Under the pieces are notes generated by a model. It was not told the DNA's origin, searched no databases, and worked only from the letters and a program-made list of their open reading frames with translations. The position numbers were made by a program, and so were the translations under genes. A DNA stretch of 64,000 nucleotides from Lachnospiraceae bacterium (GTDB taxonomy: Bacteria; Bacillota; Clostridia; Lachnospirales; Lachnospiraceae): NCBI GenBank assembly GCA_902363835.1, contig CABJBM010000004.1:62001-126000 (forward strand). The letters run 5' to 3'. Shown piece by piece: positions 1 through 8,370 of this stretch; position 1 is the first letter of the stretch; each line of letters starts with the position of its first letter.

Positions 1-1
1 A

Positions 2-484
2 GAAACGGGGCACAGGGTGGAATTGATTTCAAAACGGGGAGAGATCATAATTCCCCTGAAATATGAATCAGAGGGAATCATTAAGATCATTTCCGTTTTA
101 AATGCTCTTATGTGTGTTTACAATAACTCCTCCATGTGCCTGATTATTGATGAGCTGGATTCCGGGGTATATGAATACCTTTTAGGGGAGCTGCTTTCTG
201 TTTTTGAAAAAGGGGCAAAAGGGCAGTTGATTTTCACATCCCATAATTTACGTGCACTGGAAATGCTCAATAAAAACAGCATTGTTTTTTCCACGACCAA
301 TCCCTCCAACCGGTATATCCGCCTGCAGAATATAAAGAGCAATCATAATTTGCGGGATATGTATTTGCGGAGCATTATATTAGGCGGTCAAAAGGAAGCT
401 ATTTATGAGGAAACCGACAGCGTAGAAATTGGCCGCGCGTTCCGGCGTGCCGGAAAGGCGGTGGGGGATGGGAACCAAAACTAG
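2..484 (+). CDS. AAA/OLD-type ATPase, C-terminal part (partial at window start)
   Basis: The reading frame is open from the first bases of the window, so only the C-terminal ~160 residues of a larger protein are visible. They contain a Walker B-like strand ending in acidic residues (CLIIDELDSGVY) and, about 40 residues on, a switch-like TSHN. This is the pattern of the ABC-type/AAA_15 ATPases found in OLD, RloA and AbiL families. The Walker A part would lie upstream. The stop overlaps the next gene by 17 bases, so the two are probably translationally coupled. With the TOPRIM-like partner this resembles two-gene anti-phage systems (AbiL-, RloAB- or PARIS-like). The exact family cannot be settled from the fragment. 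Confidence 0.7.
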   Translation, partial: ETGHRVELISKRGEIIIPLKYESEGIIKIISVLNALMCVYNNSSMCLIIDELDSGVYEYLLGELLSVFEKGAKGQLIFTSHNLRALEMLNKNSIVFSTTNPSNRYIRLQNIKSNHNLRDMYLRSIILGGQKEAIYEETDSVEIGRAFRRAGKAVGDGNQN

Positions 485-1163
485 GAAGGTGATCCTGTTT
501 GTCGTGGAAGGGCCCACAGACGAGGAGACTCTTAGCCCGGTTTTCAAAAAGGTGTATCAAAGGGAAGACGTCCGTTTTCATGTGGTTCACGGGGATATGA
601 CAAGCAATTGGTCCGTATCAGGCGCCAGTGCGCTTAAAACGGTTTATGAGCATATTGAGGTGGAAAGAAAGCGGTATGGTATTGAAAAAAGAGACATTAT
701 GAAGGTGATTCATCTTGTGGACATTGACGGGGCATTTATTCCGGAGGACCGGGTCATTGGCGGCAAGGCGGGAATTGTGCGGTATTTTGATGACCGGATT
801 GAATCTTCAGACCCTGACAGGATCATTGAACGGAATAGGAGAAAGTCTCAGGTGCTGCACCGGCTGTGCACGGCTGATACCGTTGGTAAAATTCCGTATT
901 TTATTTATTATTTTTCCCGGAATCTTGAGCATGTGCTTCATAATAAGGATGAGGATCTGACTGATGATGAAAAGATAAACTATGCAGATGCTTTTGCAGA
1001 TAAGTATGGTTCGGATCAGAAGGGTTTTCAGGCATTTATTTCCTCTGGTGATTTAGCAGTTTCCGGTGATTTTCGGGAAACATGGAATTTTATCATGCAG
1101 GATTTGAATTCATTACACAGGCACTGTAACCTTCATCTTCTTTTTCAGGAAAAGGAACAGTAA
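468..1163 (+). CDS. TOPRIM-like partner protein of the upstream ATPase (RloB/AbiLii-like)
   Basis: About 231 residues. The N-terminus has a hydrophobic strand followed by an acidic turn (LFVVEGPTDEE), and near residue 80 there is a second strand ending in DID (IHLVDIDG). A Glu after strand 1 and a DxD after a later strand is the metal-binding signature of TOPRIM folds, seen in OLD nucleases, RloB and AbiL partner proteins. I chose the ATG at 468, preceded by a G-rich stretch. A TTG at 429 in the same frame would bury the N-terminus deep in the ATPase gene. The inferred role is a nuclease or effector controlled by the ATPase in phage defence. No experimental function can be read from the sequence. 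Confidence 0.65.
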   Translation: MGTKTRKVILFVVEGPTDEETLSPVFKKVYQREDVRFHVVHGDMTSNWSVSGASALKTVYEHIEVERKRYGIEKRDIMKVIHLVDIDGAFIPEDRVIGGKAGIVRYFDDRIESSDPDRIIERNRRKSQVLHRLCTADTVGKIPYFIYYFSRNLEHVLHNKDEDLTDDEKINYADAFADKYGSDQKGFQAFISSGDLAVSGDFRETWNFIMQDLNSLHRHCNLHLLFQEKEQ

Positions 1164-1189
1164 GATAAAGCAGATAACGGGAGGAAGTT

Positions 1190-1663
1190 ATGAGCAAATA
1201 TGAAAATGCAATGGCAGTTATGGAGGAATTGTTTTCAAAAGATTGTACATTTGCCCTGGCAACATCAAATGACACCAGGCCATCCGTACGGATGATTGAT
1301 ACCTATTATGAAAATGGCTCGTTTTATGTTGTCACATATGCGGGTTCAGGCAAGGTAAAGGATCTGGAAGTTAATAATAAGGTGGCCCTTTGCAGCATGG
1401 GTTATCGTTTTGAGGGCAGTGCTTTTGTCATAGGCCATCCTCTGGACCCTGAAAATTCCCGTATCCGGGAAACGCTCATTCAGGTATTTGAGCCATGGTA
1501 TTTTAAGCATAACAACGAAAAAGATGAAGCCATGTGTTATGTGAAAATTGATTTGGAGAGTGGTTTTTTCTATAAAGACGGGACAGGATATAAGGTTGAT
1601 TATGTAAACCGGACAGCAGAGACTTTTCCCTTTGTATTTGATATTGTGCTTCCGGAAGACTGA
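1190..1663 (+). CDS. pyridoxamine 5'-phosphate oxidase family protein
   Basis: A 157-residue protein with the FMN-binding split-barrel pattern of small PNPOx-like proteins. It has an N-terminal helix, then FALATSNDTRPSVRMIDTYY and the strand FYVVTYAGSGKVKDLEVNNKVALC, where the flavin phosphate is normally held. The ATG follows a clear GGGAGG site. It is probably a cytosolic flavin- or heme-binding redox protein. The substrate is unknown and the family is poorly characterised. It lies 26 bases after the TOPRIM-like gene on the same strand but has its own ribosome site and no obvious functional link to it. Confidence 0.75.
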   Translation: MSKYENAMAVMEELFSKDCTFALATSNDTRPSVRMIDTYYENGSFYVVTYAGSGKVKDLEVNNKVALCSMGYRFEGSAFVIGHPLDPENSRIRETLIQVFEPWYFKHNNEKDEAMCYVKIDLESGFFYKDGTGYKVDYVNRTAETFPFVFDIVLPED

Positions 1664-1746
1664 TTATTTATTTAAATGAAAAAAGACGTAACCATGGCTC
1701 TTAAAAAGGAATAGCATACATTAAACATATTGTGCAGAGTGGGATC

Positions 1747-2562
1747 ATGGGATACTATATAACCGTTGAAAAGAATGTAAACATATACGTGGAAGATTTA
1801 AATCCGGACTGTGAGAAGACAATTTTATTTCTTCATGGCTGGCCGGGGAGCCATAGGCTTTTTGAATACCAGTTTGATGTTCTTCCTAAGATGGGATTTC
1901 GCTGTATCGGCATTGATACAAGAGGATTTGGAAATTCTGATAAGCCGTTTTGCGGGTATGATTATGACCGTCTGGCCGATGATGTTAAGGCGGTCATTGA
2001 TGTGCTGGGGCTAAAGGACATTACCCTGGCAGGGCATTCCACCGGAGGAGCAATTGCCATAAGGTACATGGCAAGGCACAGGGGCTATGGGGTATCAAAG
2101 CTTGCTCTGTTTGCGGCAGCAGCTCCAAGCCTCATTAAACGGCCTGATTTCCCTTATGGACTTGATAAGGAGACAGTGCTTCAGATCATAGACGGGACCA
2201 ACGCCGACCGTCCAAACATGTTAGTCGGTTTCGGTAATATGTTCTTTTTCCAGCATATTACTGAGCCATTCTCCCAGTGGTTTTTCCAAATAGGCCTGCA
2301 GGCAGCAGGATGGGCAACGGCAGCCATTGCAAATACCTGGCTCCGGGAAGTATTATTCTCAGATCTGGAGGAAATCAATGTTCCCACCCTGATCATTCAC
2401 GGAATCCATGATCAGATCGTGCCTTATTCACTGGGGGAGATCCAGCATCAATACATTAAAGATTCCAAGCTGATACTTCTTGAATTCAGCGGCCATGGGG
2501 CTTTCTATGACCAGAAGGATGAATTCAACAGGGCTTTGGCAGAATTTGCCGGCAATGAGTGA
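1747..2562 (+). CDS. alpha/beta hydrolase
   Basis: About 271 residues with a complete alpha/beta-hydrolase catalytic set. The oxyanion-hole motif is HGWPG near residue 30, the nucleophile elbow is GHSTGG (Ser98 from this start), an acid lies in IHGIHDQIVP, and the terminal catalytic His is in FSGHGAF. HGWPG plus a cap region is typical of haloperoxidase, epoxide-hydrolase and esterase-like members, so the substrate cannot be named. I chose the ATG at 1747. A GTG at 1732 is also in frame, and neither has a strong ribosome site. A strong hairpin terminator follows directly. Confidence 0.8.
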   Translation: MGYYITVEKNVNIYVEDLNPDCEKTILFLHGWPGSHRLFEYQFDVLPKMGFRCIGIDTRGFGNSDKPFCGYDYDRLADDVKAVIDVLGLKDITLAGHSTGGAIAIRYMARHRGYGVSKLALFAAAAPSLIKRPDFPYGLDKETVLQIIDGTNADRPNMLVGFGNMFFFQHITEPFSQWFFQIGLQAAGWATAAIANTWLREVLFSDLEEINVPTLIIHGIHDQIVPYSLGEIQHQYIKDSKLILLEFSGHGAFYDQKDEFNRALAEFAGNE

Positions 2563-2590
2563 TTGAACGTTATAAATTAAACGCTGGAAA

Positions 2591-2652
2591 AAGGGCAGCC
2601 GTAAAGCAGATGAACCATCATCTGTTTTACAGCTGCCCTTGATCATTTTTTA
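2591..2652. terminator. bidirectional rho-independent terminator
   Basis: A long stem (AAGGGCAGC... pairing with ...GCTGCCCTT, extended by a GTAAA-CAGATGA arm) has a four-base loop. T-rich tracts lie on both sides, so it can serve the hydrolase gene on the plus strand and the convergent chemoreceptor gene on the minus strand. Confidence 0.85.
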
Positions 2653-2683
2653 ACAAATATGTTTGTCTGGTATTCTGGTTTTC

Positions 2684-4516
2684 TTAATATTTCTGGCTGA
2701 CAGGCTCTGTCCTGGCGTCATATTCGTACCCTTGGGTATGTTGTATATTTTTCCCGCTTTCCATATCCGGTTTCTGTTCTGCTTCCAGAAGGAATTTGCC
2801 TACCTCGTCCTGCAGTGCATTGGCCTGGGCGCTCATTTCCTCACTGGAGGCGGAATTTTCTTCGGCAGTTGCTGCGTTTGCCTGTATGACCGCGGATACC
2901 TGTTCCAATCCTATGCGGATCTGCTCAATGGAAGAAGCCTGCTCTGAGGCCGATATGTTAATTTTGTTGACGATATCATTAATATAGCCTGTAGTCTTAT
3001 CTATATCCGTAAGAATCTGTGCAGTTTTCTGTGTGATCTGGGTGCCTTCCTGTACCGCATGAACGGAATTTTGTATAAGCTCCGCCGTCTGTTTTGCGGC
3101 TTCCGCGGATTTTGCTGCAAGGTTGCGGACCTCGTCAGCTACCACGGAAAAGCCTTTTCCTGCGGTTCCTGCCCGGGCAGCTTCAATGGCAGCATTAAGG
3201 GAAAGAATATTGGTCTGGAATGCAATGTCCTCAATGACCTTTGTTATATTGGTGATCTGATCGGAAAAGGTGCCGATGTTGTCCATTGCCTTTGTGAGCT
3301 GTTTCATATGAGTGCCGCCGTTTTTCACGTTTTCACTGGTCTGCTTTACGTATTCAGTAGCCTTTACAACATTTTTTGAATTCGTCTCAGCCTGTTCCGT
3401 AATGCTGGTAATGGAGGCGGACAGCTCTTCTACGGAAGCGGCCTGCTCCGCGGAACCGGCTGCCAGCTGCTGGGCACCTGAGGATACCTGTTCTGTCCCT
3501 GTATTAACCTGCCCTGCGGCAACATCGATCATGATAAGAGTATGGTTCAAAGAGGAAACTGTTTTTAAAATTGCTGTTTTTATTGCTTCAAAGTCTCCCA
3601 TATAATCCATATCAATGGAAAAGCGCATGTTTCCCTGTGACAAGAGATTCAGCTTTTCAGTAATATCACGGATATAGGAGGTTATGGTGGTATTTGTATT
3701 TCTGATGCTTTCAGCCATGTTTCCAAGCTCATCCCTGCTTGTATATGTGATCCGGGTCTGTAAGTTGCCCTTTGCCATTTCCCTGTAAACAAGCTCAATT
3801 TCTTTTACAGGATCCAGAATGGACTTTCTGATGATTGCCGTAATGAAAATGGTAAACAACAGGGAGATCAGAAGGGAAAAAGAAAGGGTGAACCAGGCGG
3901 CTGTCATGAAGTTTTGTGCTTCCTGCTTTTGGGAATCAGCAAACTGAAGCTGAGTCATTGAAAGGTTTGTCAGAATCTCCTCGGCCTGGTCAATATCAGG
4001 GGAATAATTATTTTTATAGGATTCATAGGCTTTGCTGCTGTTTCCATTGGAAGATGCGGTAAGCAGTCCTGAAATCTCTTCTCTGGCTGCCTTTGCCTTT
4101 GATAACAGATCTCTCAGCTGTGCAATATCCTTATCCTTTGCACTTGAAGACTGGTTATTTGCAAATGTCTCCAATGCACCGGAAACACTTTCTTCCTGCT
4201 CCTGGGCCTTGGCCAGATTGTCCTGTATGGTCTGTCCGTCATTGTCAAGGATTGCCTGGAGGAGATATTTTTGTGCCATGCCAAGGTCAGATCTCATGGT
4301 CCATATGCTGTTGGTATTCGGTACGGTATAGCGGTAATAGCGCTCAACCTGGAACCCTAAGTTTTTTGTGTTCCATGAGGATAGGGAGGCGGATGCTATG
4401 ATGATCAGCAGCATGACACCAAACCCCAAAATCAGTTTTTTGCTGATAGACAGGTTTTTAAGCAGAGAGCCTGTTTCCCTGCGGCTATCTTCAGCATTGG
4501 TATTTCGTTTTTTCAT
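2684..4516 (-). CDS. methyl-accepting chemotaxis protein
   Basis: A 610-residue transmembrane chemoreceptor. After a short charged N-terminus comes TM1 (about residues 27-48), then a periplasm-facing four-helix-bundle-type sensor rich in Gln/Ala, TM2 (about 205-230), a HAMP linker and a long cytoplasmic coiled coil. The coiled coil carries the near-invariant hairpin tip ([21 protein letters not shown]), where CheA and CheW bind. No CheR-binding pentapeptide is visible at the C-terminus. The ATG has a good AGGAAAGG site. The ligand is unknown. The gene is alone between two terminators, next to a sugar-type ABC importer, and appears to have a motility-sigma promoter. Confidence 0.93.
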   Translation of the reverse strand: MKKRNTNAEDSRRETGSLLKNLSISKKLILGFGVMLLIIIASASLSSWNTKNLGFQVERYYRYTVPNTNSIWTMRSDLGMAQKYLLQAILDNDGQTIQDNLAKAQEQEESVSGALETFANNQSSSAKDKDIAQLRDLLSKAKAAREEISGLLTASSNGNSSKAYESYKNNYSPDIDQAEEILTNLSMTQLQFADSQKQEAQNFMTAAWFTLSFSLLISLLFTIFITAIIRKSILDPVKEIELVYREMAKGNLQTRITYTSRDELGNMAESIRNTNTTITSYIRDITEKLNLLSQGNMRFSIDMDYMGDFEAIKTAILKTVSSLNHTLIMIDVAAGQVNTGTEQVSSGAQQLAAGSAEQAASVEELSASITSITEQAETNSKNVVKATEYVKQTSENVKNGGTHMKQLTKAMDNIGTFSDQITNITKVIEDIAFQTNILSLNAAIEAARAGTAGKGFSVVADEVRNLAAKSAEAAKQTAELIQNSVHAVQEGTQITQKTAQILTDIDKTTGYINDIVNKINISASEQASSIEQIRIGLEQVSAVIQANAATAEENSASSEEMSAQANALQDEVGKFLLEAEQKPDMESGKNIQHTQGYEYDARTEPVSQKY

Positions 4517-4588
4517 TTTATCGTTCCTTTCCTGATTTTTCAGCCCGGGGGTTAGGCAGGCTGGAAAATGCTTTGTGTACTATCATGT

Positions 4589-4615
4589 ATATCGGAAATA
4601 TTCTGGAAATCAATA
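4589..4615 (-). promoter_or_regulatory. possible sigma-D/FliA-type promoter of the chemoreceptor gene
   Basis: On the minus strand the sequence TCCGATAT matches seven of eight bases of the motility-sigma -10 (GCCGATAT). TATT stands 15 bases upstream in place of TAAA. It lies about 75 bases before the chemoreceptor start. The -35 match is weak. Confidence 0.4.
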
Positions 4616-4700
4616 AGAATCCGCCGGTTATTTTTTAACCGTACAGACTATATGGAATATTATCAGTTCAGCAGAGTGGATTCAGGAAAGCAAAGAGTGG

Positions 4701-4734
4701 AAAATCAGAAGCCTCCGGCTTTTACGCCGGAGGC
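4701..4734 (-). terminator. terminator of the binding-protein gene
   Basis: A perfect nine-base stem (GCCTCCGGC with GCCGGAGGC, six-base loop) lies just past the stop of the minus-strand solute-binding protein. On that strand it is followed by a short T-rich stretch. Confidence 0.75.
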
Positions 4735-4743
4735 CTTAAAATC

Positions 4744-6147
4744 TTATTTTGTGGATGAATTGTAGTTTGCAATGGCTGCATTGACTTTTTCAGCCAGGAA
4801 ACTTACCGCCTGTTCAGGGGTATAAGTTCCGTCATAGGTTTTTTCCATTGCTTCGTTAAAGAGCTTTCTGGACTCGGTGGCTACACCGGATAATACGCCT
4901 GCAGTGTATCCGTTGACAGGAGTGTCCTTTAACTGGTTAATGGCTGTGGTAAAGTTGGGGTTCTGGGCAATGAATTCCTTCATGGCAGGAGTTTCATAAG
5001 CCTTCGGATTAATGGCAAAGTAACCGGTGGACATGCTCCATGTGGCCTGGGATTCCGGTGTAGTGGTGTATTCGATGAACTTCCAGGCAGCATTCTTTCT
5101 TGCCTCATCCTTATTGTCCATCATCCATAGGGAGGCGCCTCCAATGATTACGCCGCCTTCGGCATTTTCTTCAATTTTTGGAAGGTATCCTGTACCGATT
5201 TCAAAATCGCTGCTTGCTGTGGCATTTTTAAGGATTGCCGTGGATTCAATGATCATGGCAGTCTGTCCGGAGAAGAATGCGGTCTGGGTGTCTGCGGTGG
5301 TGCTTCCGTAGTTTGCCGCATATCCGGAATCCATGAGCTTTTTCCAGGTTTCAAAGATTTTAAGCCCTGCTCCGTTGTTTAAGAAATCCACTTCTGTTGC
5401 AGGTGCTTTCCGTCCGTTTTCATTGTTTGCATAATATTTTCCCTGTCCGGCCGTCTGCTGTTCAAAGAACCAGCCGTAAATGGCCTGTGCATAGCCTACT
5501 GGAGCTGCCTTGCTTTCCACGATTTTTTTGGAGAATTCCAAAACTTCGTCAAAGGTCTTTGGCGGGGTGTTGGGGTCCAGGCCTGCGGCCTTAAAAACGT
5601 CCTTGTTGTAGTACAGCATTGGAGTGGAAACATTAAAAGGCATGGACATCTGTTTTCCGTCTACCGTATAGTAGCTGGTAATGATGTTCATAACGGTGGA
5701 AGGATCAAAGTTTGTGGTTGCAAACATATCCTGTACCGGAATGGCATAACCGCTGTCGGTCATGAACTTTGTGCCGATATCATACATCTGACATACGTCC
5801 GGCATGTTGCCGCTCTGCATGGCCGCTTTCAGCTTGGTGATCAGGTCATCATAGGTTCCCTGATATTCACTTTTTACTTCGATTTCATTCTGGGATTCAT
5901 TAAAGGCCTTAACAAGGGCTTCGGTTGCCTCTCCGTTTACGCCTCCCATGGCATGCCAGAGGGTGATGACTGTTTTTCCTCCCTCAGCAGGAGCTTTTGT
6001 GTCAGCCGCCGCTTTTGTGGTGGCAGCTTCTGTGGAACCTGCCGCTGTAGTTCCACTGGAAGTGGAAGCACCTCCTCCGCATGCAGCCAGAGTCATGGAC
6101 ATGACCGCAGCCATAATTGCCGCCAGCCATCTTTTTCTTCTTTTCAT
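4744..6147 (-). CDS. ABC transporter solute-binding lipoprotein (UgpB-like, family 1)
   Basis: 467 residues. The N-terminus is a lipoprotein signal (charged start, hydrophobic core, lipobox LAAC, Cys about residue 23), followed by a low-complexity Ser/Thr/Ala linker. The mature part begins ITLWHAMGGVNGEAT, which closely resembles UgpB-type glycerol-3-phosphate binders. Sugar-binding family-1 proteins share the fold, so the ligand could also be an oligosaccharide. It is the last gene of a minus-strand operon behind two permease genes and ends at a hairpin terminator. No ATPase gene is nearby, so a shared MsmK/UgpC-type ATPase elsewhere is expected. Confidence 0.87.
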   Translation of the reverse strand: MKRRKRWLAAIMAAVMSMTLAACGGGASTSSGTTAAGSTEAATTKAAADTKAPAEGGKTVITLWHAMGGVNGEATEALVKAFNESQNEIEVKSEYQGTYDDLITKLKAAMQSGNMPDVCQMYDIGTKFMTDSGYAIPVQDMFATTNFDPSTVMNIITSYYTVDGKQMSMPFNVSTPMLYYNKDVFKAAGLDPNTPPKTFDEVLEFSKKIVESKAAPVGYAQAIYGWFFEQQTAGQGKYYANNENGRKAPATEVDFLNNGAGLKIFETWKKLMDSGYAANYGSTTADTQTAFFSGQTAMIIESTAILKNATASSDFEIGTGYLPKIEENAEGGVIIGGASLWMMDNKDEARKNAAWKFIEYTTTPESQATWSMSTGYFAINPKAYETPAMKEFIAQNPNFTTAINQLKDTPVNGYTAGVLSGVATESRKLFNEAMEKTYDGTYTPEQAVSFLAEKVNAAIANYNSSTK

Positions 6148-6214
6148 AGATATCCTCCTTTAGATGATATAATTTTTATCTCTATACAGTCCTCTTTGGG
6201 ACTGCATAAAATAC

Positions 6215-7033
6215 TTATCCTTTCACAGAACCAGAGGTGAGCCCGGAAATCAGCTGTTTCTGCCCTAATATGAACGCCAGGATAGAAGGAACCAGAATGA
6301 TCATGGAACCGGCCATGACCGGACGGAAGTCCGTGGATTCCGCACCCTGAAGCATTCCAAGACCGATCTGCACGGTTCTCATGTTCACTGAATCCGTCAC
6401 AAGAAGGGGCCATAAATAGTGATTCCAGCTTTGAAGGAATATGTAGATGCCCAGTGCGCCCATGGAAGGCTTTACAAGAGGAAGGGCAATGAAGCAGAAG
6501 AAACGGAAGTTGCTGCATCCGTCAATATCTGCCGCCTCCTTTATCTCCATGGGAAGCTGCAGGAATGCCTGCCTCATGTTAAATACCGCAAAAGCGGAAG
6601 CCACGTTTGGAAGGATGAGGGCCGTATAAGTGTTCTTAAGCCCCAGATCACAGATGATTAAGTAGTTTGCAATGATAATAGCCTGGCTGGGGATCATCAT
6701 GGTTGCAAGCATCAGTAAAAACAGGGCGTTCCGTCCCCGGAACCTCATCATGGAAAACGCATAAGCAGCCAAAGCTCCGGTTGCAATCTGTCCAAAAGTA
6801 ACGGTACAGGATACGATCAGGGAGTTTTTAATAAAAGTAAAAAACGGAGCCAGCTGCAGGGCTTTTATGTAATTATCCGGGATCAGCTGCTTTGGCCAGA
6901 AGCCGCCGGAAAATACTTCTTTCATGGTCATCATGCTGACATTAAAGCAGTAAAGCACAGGTGAGATGATGATGACTGCAAAAAGGATATTTAAGGCGTA
7001 AAGTAAATATTTCACCAGGTTGTTTTTCATCAA
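6215..7033 (-). CDS. carbohydrate/glycerol-3-phosphate ABC permease (UgpE/MalG type)
   Basis: 272 residues with six predicted membrane segments. The EAA loop appears as KEAADIDGCSNFRFFCFIALPLVKP, the site that docks on the ATPase, and the C-terminus ends GLTSGSVKG, as in MalG-type permeases. It overlaps the preceding permease gene by four bases (ATGA), so the two are translationally coupled and probably form the heterodimeric channel. It lies 67 bases before the binding-protein gene. Confidence 0.88.
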   Translation of the reverse strand: MMKNNLVKYLLYALNILFAVIIISPVLYCFNVSMMTMKEVFSGGFWPKQLIPDNYIKALQLAPFFTFIKNSLIVSCTVTFGQIATGALAAYAFSMMRFRGRNALFLLMLATMMIPSQAIIIANYLIICDLGLKNTYTALILPNVASAFAVFNMRQAFLQLPMEIKEAADIDGCSNFRFFCFIALPLVKPSMGALGIYIFLQSWNHYLWPLLVTDSVNMRTVQIGLGMLQGAESTDFRPVMAGSMIILVPSILAFILGQKQLISGLTSGSVKG

Positions 7034-7893
7034 TAGGTCACCTTCTTTTCCAGTCTGAATTGAAGCAAAGTCAGAAGCATCAGGATTACGAACAGGACAA
7101 TGGATTCCGCGCAGGCCATGCCGAACCGGCTGTTCATGAATGCCTCCTGATAAATCTGGTACACAATGACATTGGTGCTTCCCGAAGGCCCTCCCTGAGT
7201 CATCATCTTAACCTGAGCGTAAGCCTGAAGAGCATTGATGACATTGATGATCAAAAGGAAAAACAAGGTAGGTGATATGCACGGGATGGTGATATACCTG
7301 TGCTTGGCAAAAAACCCGGCGCCTTCAATGGCAGCGCATTCATAGAGGTCTGTAGGAACGCTTTGCAGGGCCGCAGTGAGGAATATAAAGTTTAACCCAA
7401 TGTTCATCCATACGGTTACAAGAGTTACGGCGCCCAGCGCGTACTTGGGATCCGTCAGCCATCCAATGTGGGTTCCCAGGATCTTATTGATAATTCCCAG
7501 GCTGCTGTGAAAAATAAACATAAAAACAACGGAAGCTGCTGCAGCGGAAATGGCCATTGGAAGAGCATAAATGGTCCGGAACAGGTTTTTCCCATTAATG
7601 TCTTCATTGCTAATGATAGCCAGAACAAATCCAATGACAATGGAAAAAAACACGGTCATTGCTGCATACTTAAAAGATACCAGAAGGCTGTTCTGGAAGG
7701 TCTGGGAAGTGAAAATGGAAAGATAATTCCCAAGGCCTACAAGGGAGGAAACTGCCCCAAGGGGAGTTGTCATGGCAAAACTGAGCCAAATGGTTTTAAG
7801 GAACGGCCAAAACAGAAAAGCCGTGAAGAAAAACATGGCGGGCAATAAATACAGATAAGGCTCAATCACCCGAAAAAACCGCTTCTTTTTCAT
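7030..7893 (-). CDS. carbohydrate/glycerol-3-phosphate ABC permease (UgpA/MalF type)
   Basis: 287 residues with six membrane segments. The EAA loop reads YECAAIEGAGFFAKHRYITIPCISP. It is the first gene of the three-gene import operon. The ATG follows an AAAGGAGG site within a leader that contains a large hairpin (7919-7996). The paired permease follows with a four-base overlap. Transport of glycerol-3-phosphate, glycerophosphodiesters or a sugar is inferred from the binding protein. Confidence 0.88.
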   Translation of the reverse strand: MKKKRFFRVIEPYLYLLPAMFFFTAFLFWPFLKTIWLSFAMTTPLGAVSSLVGLGNYLSIFTSQTFQNSLLVSFKYAAMTVFFSIVIGFVLAIISNEDINGKNLFRTIYALPMAISAAAASVVFMFIFHSSLGIINKILGTHIGWLTDPKYALGAVTLVTVWMNIGLNFIFLTAALQSVPTDLYECAAIEGAGFFAKHRYITIPCISPTLFFLLIINVINALQAYAQVKMMTQGGPSGSTNVIVYQIYQEAFMNSRFGMACAESIVLFVILMLLTLLQFRLEKKVTY

Positions 7894-7918
7894 GAAAAAC
7901 TTATCCTCCTTTTTTCTA

Positions 7919-7996
7919 AAAAGAAAAAGAGAATCAGCATTACATTCCGCCTTAGAGATATTGGCGGAAATGTAACGTCTGCTCTCTCTTTTTCTC
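7919..7996 (-). promoter_or_regulatory. long hairpin in the leader of the ugp-like operon
   Basis: Two arms of about 33 bases (AGAAAAAGAGA with TCTCTTTTTCT, then CAG/CTG, then TTACATT-CCGCC with GGCGG-AAATGTAA) enclose a ten-base loop. Transcribed toward the permease genes, the stem ends in a U-rich stretch right before the AAAGGAGG ribosome site. It could act as an attenuator, an mRNA stabiliser, or a terminator for transcripts arriving from upstream. Confidence 0.6.
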
Positions 7997-8018
7997 TAGC
8001 AAATGTTTCATTGACGTT

Positions 8019-8072
8019 AGTTTATCATATAAATAGTGATAATGCAATATATATTTGCGATAATGCAATATA
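8019..8072 (-). promoter_or_regulatory. putative promoter and tandem 14-base operator of the ugp-like operon
   Basis: The 14-base sequence GATAATGCAATATA occurs twice, at 8038-8051 and 8059-8072, with starts exactly 21 bases apart (two helical turns). On the minus strand the inner copy contains TTGCAT, which sits 17 bases from TAAACT (8019-8024), a plausible -35/-10 pair. This is the geometry of an activator dimer bound beside the -35 region. Confidence 0.5.
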
Positions 8073-8289
8073 AAATTAGTTAATTTTTGATATATTATTA
8101 ACAAATGAGAAAAAATATGAATTATTTTTTATAAAAAATATGATATATTATGAATAAAAATGTACCTAATAAACAATAAAAGCTTTAAAAAGGCCTGTCC
8201 ATCCCTGAGCGGGAAAGGGCAGCAGGCTGTTGATCCGGCTGTCTGCCTTCAGGAATATCCGGAAAAGTCCTTAAAACAAGAATGGTTAT

Positions 8290-8317
8290 TCACAAATACC
8301 AGAAAATGGGGTATAAT
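8290..8317 (+). promoter_or_regulatory. promoter of the cell-wall-binding protein gene
   Basis: TTCACA and TATAAT are separated by 16 bases, about 54 bases before the ATG. The 8073-8289 stretch upstream is AT-rich and holds no gene that I can support. Confidence 0.6.
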
Positions 8318-8370
8318 GAGCCTATTGTACCTCAATTTAAAATTAAAGTTAGAAAGACAGGGGATTGTTT

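Noticed and set aside
429..467. longer TOPRIM-like protein starting at TTG 429
   Set aside because: The extra residues are the ATPase gene read in another frame and look non-protein-like. The ATG at 468 precedes the conserved strand directly.
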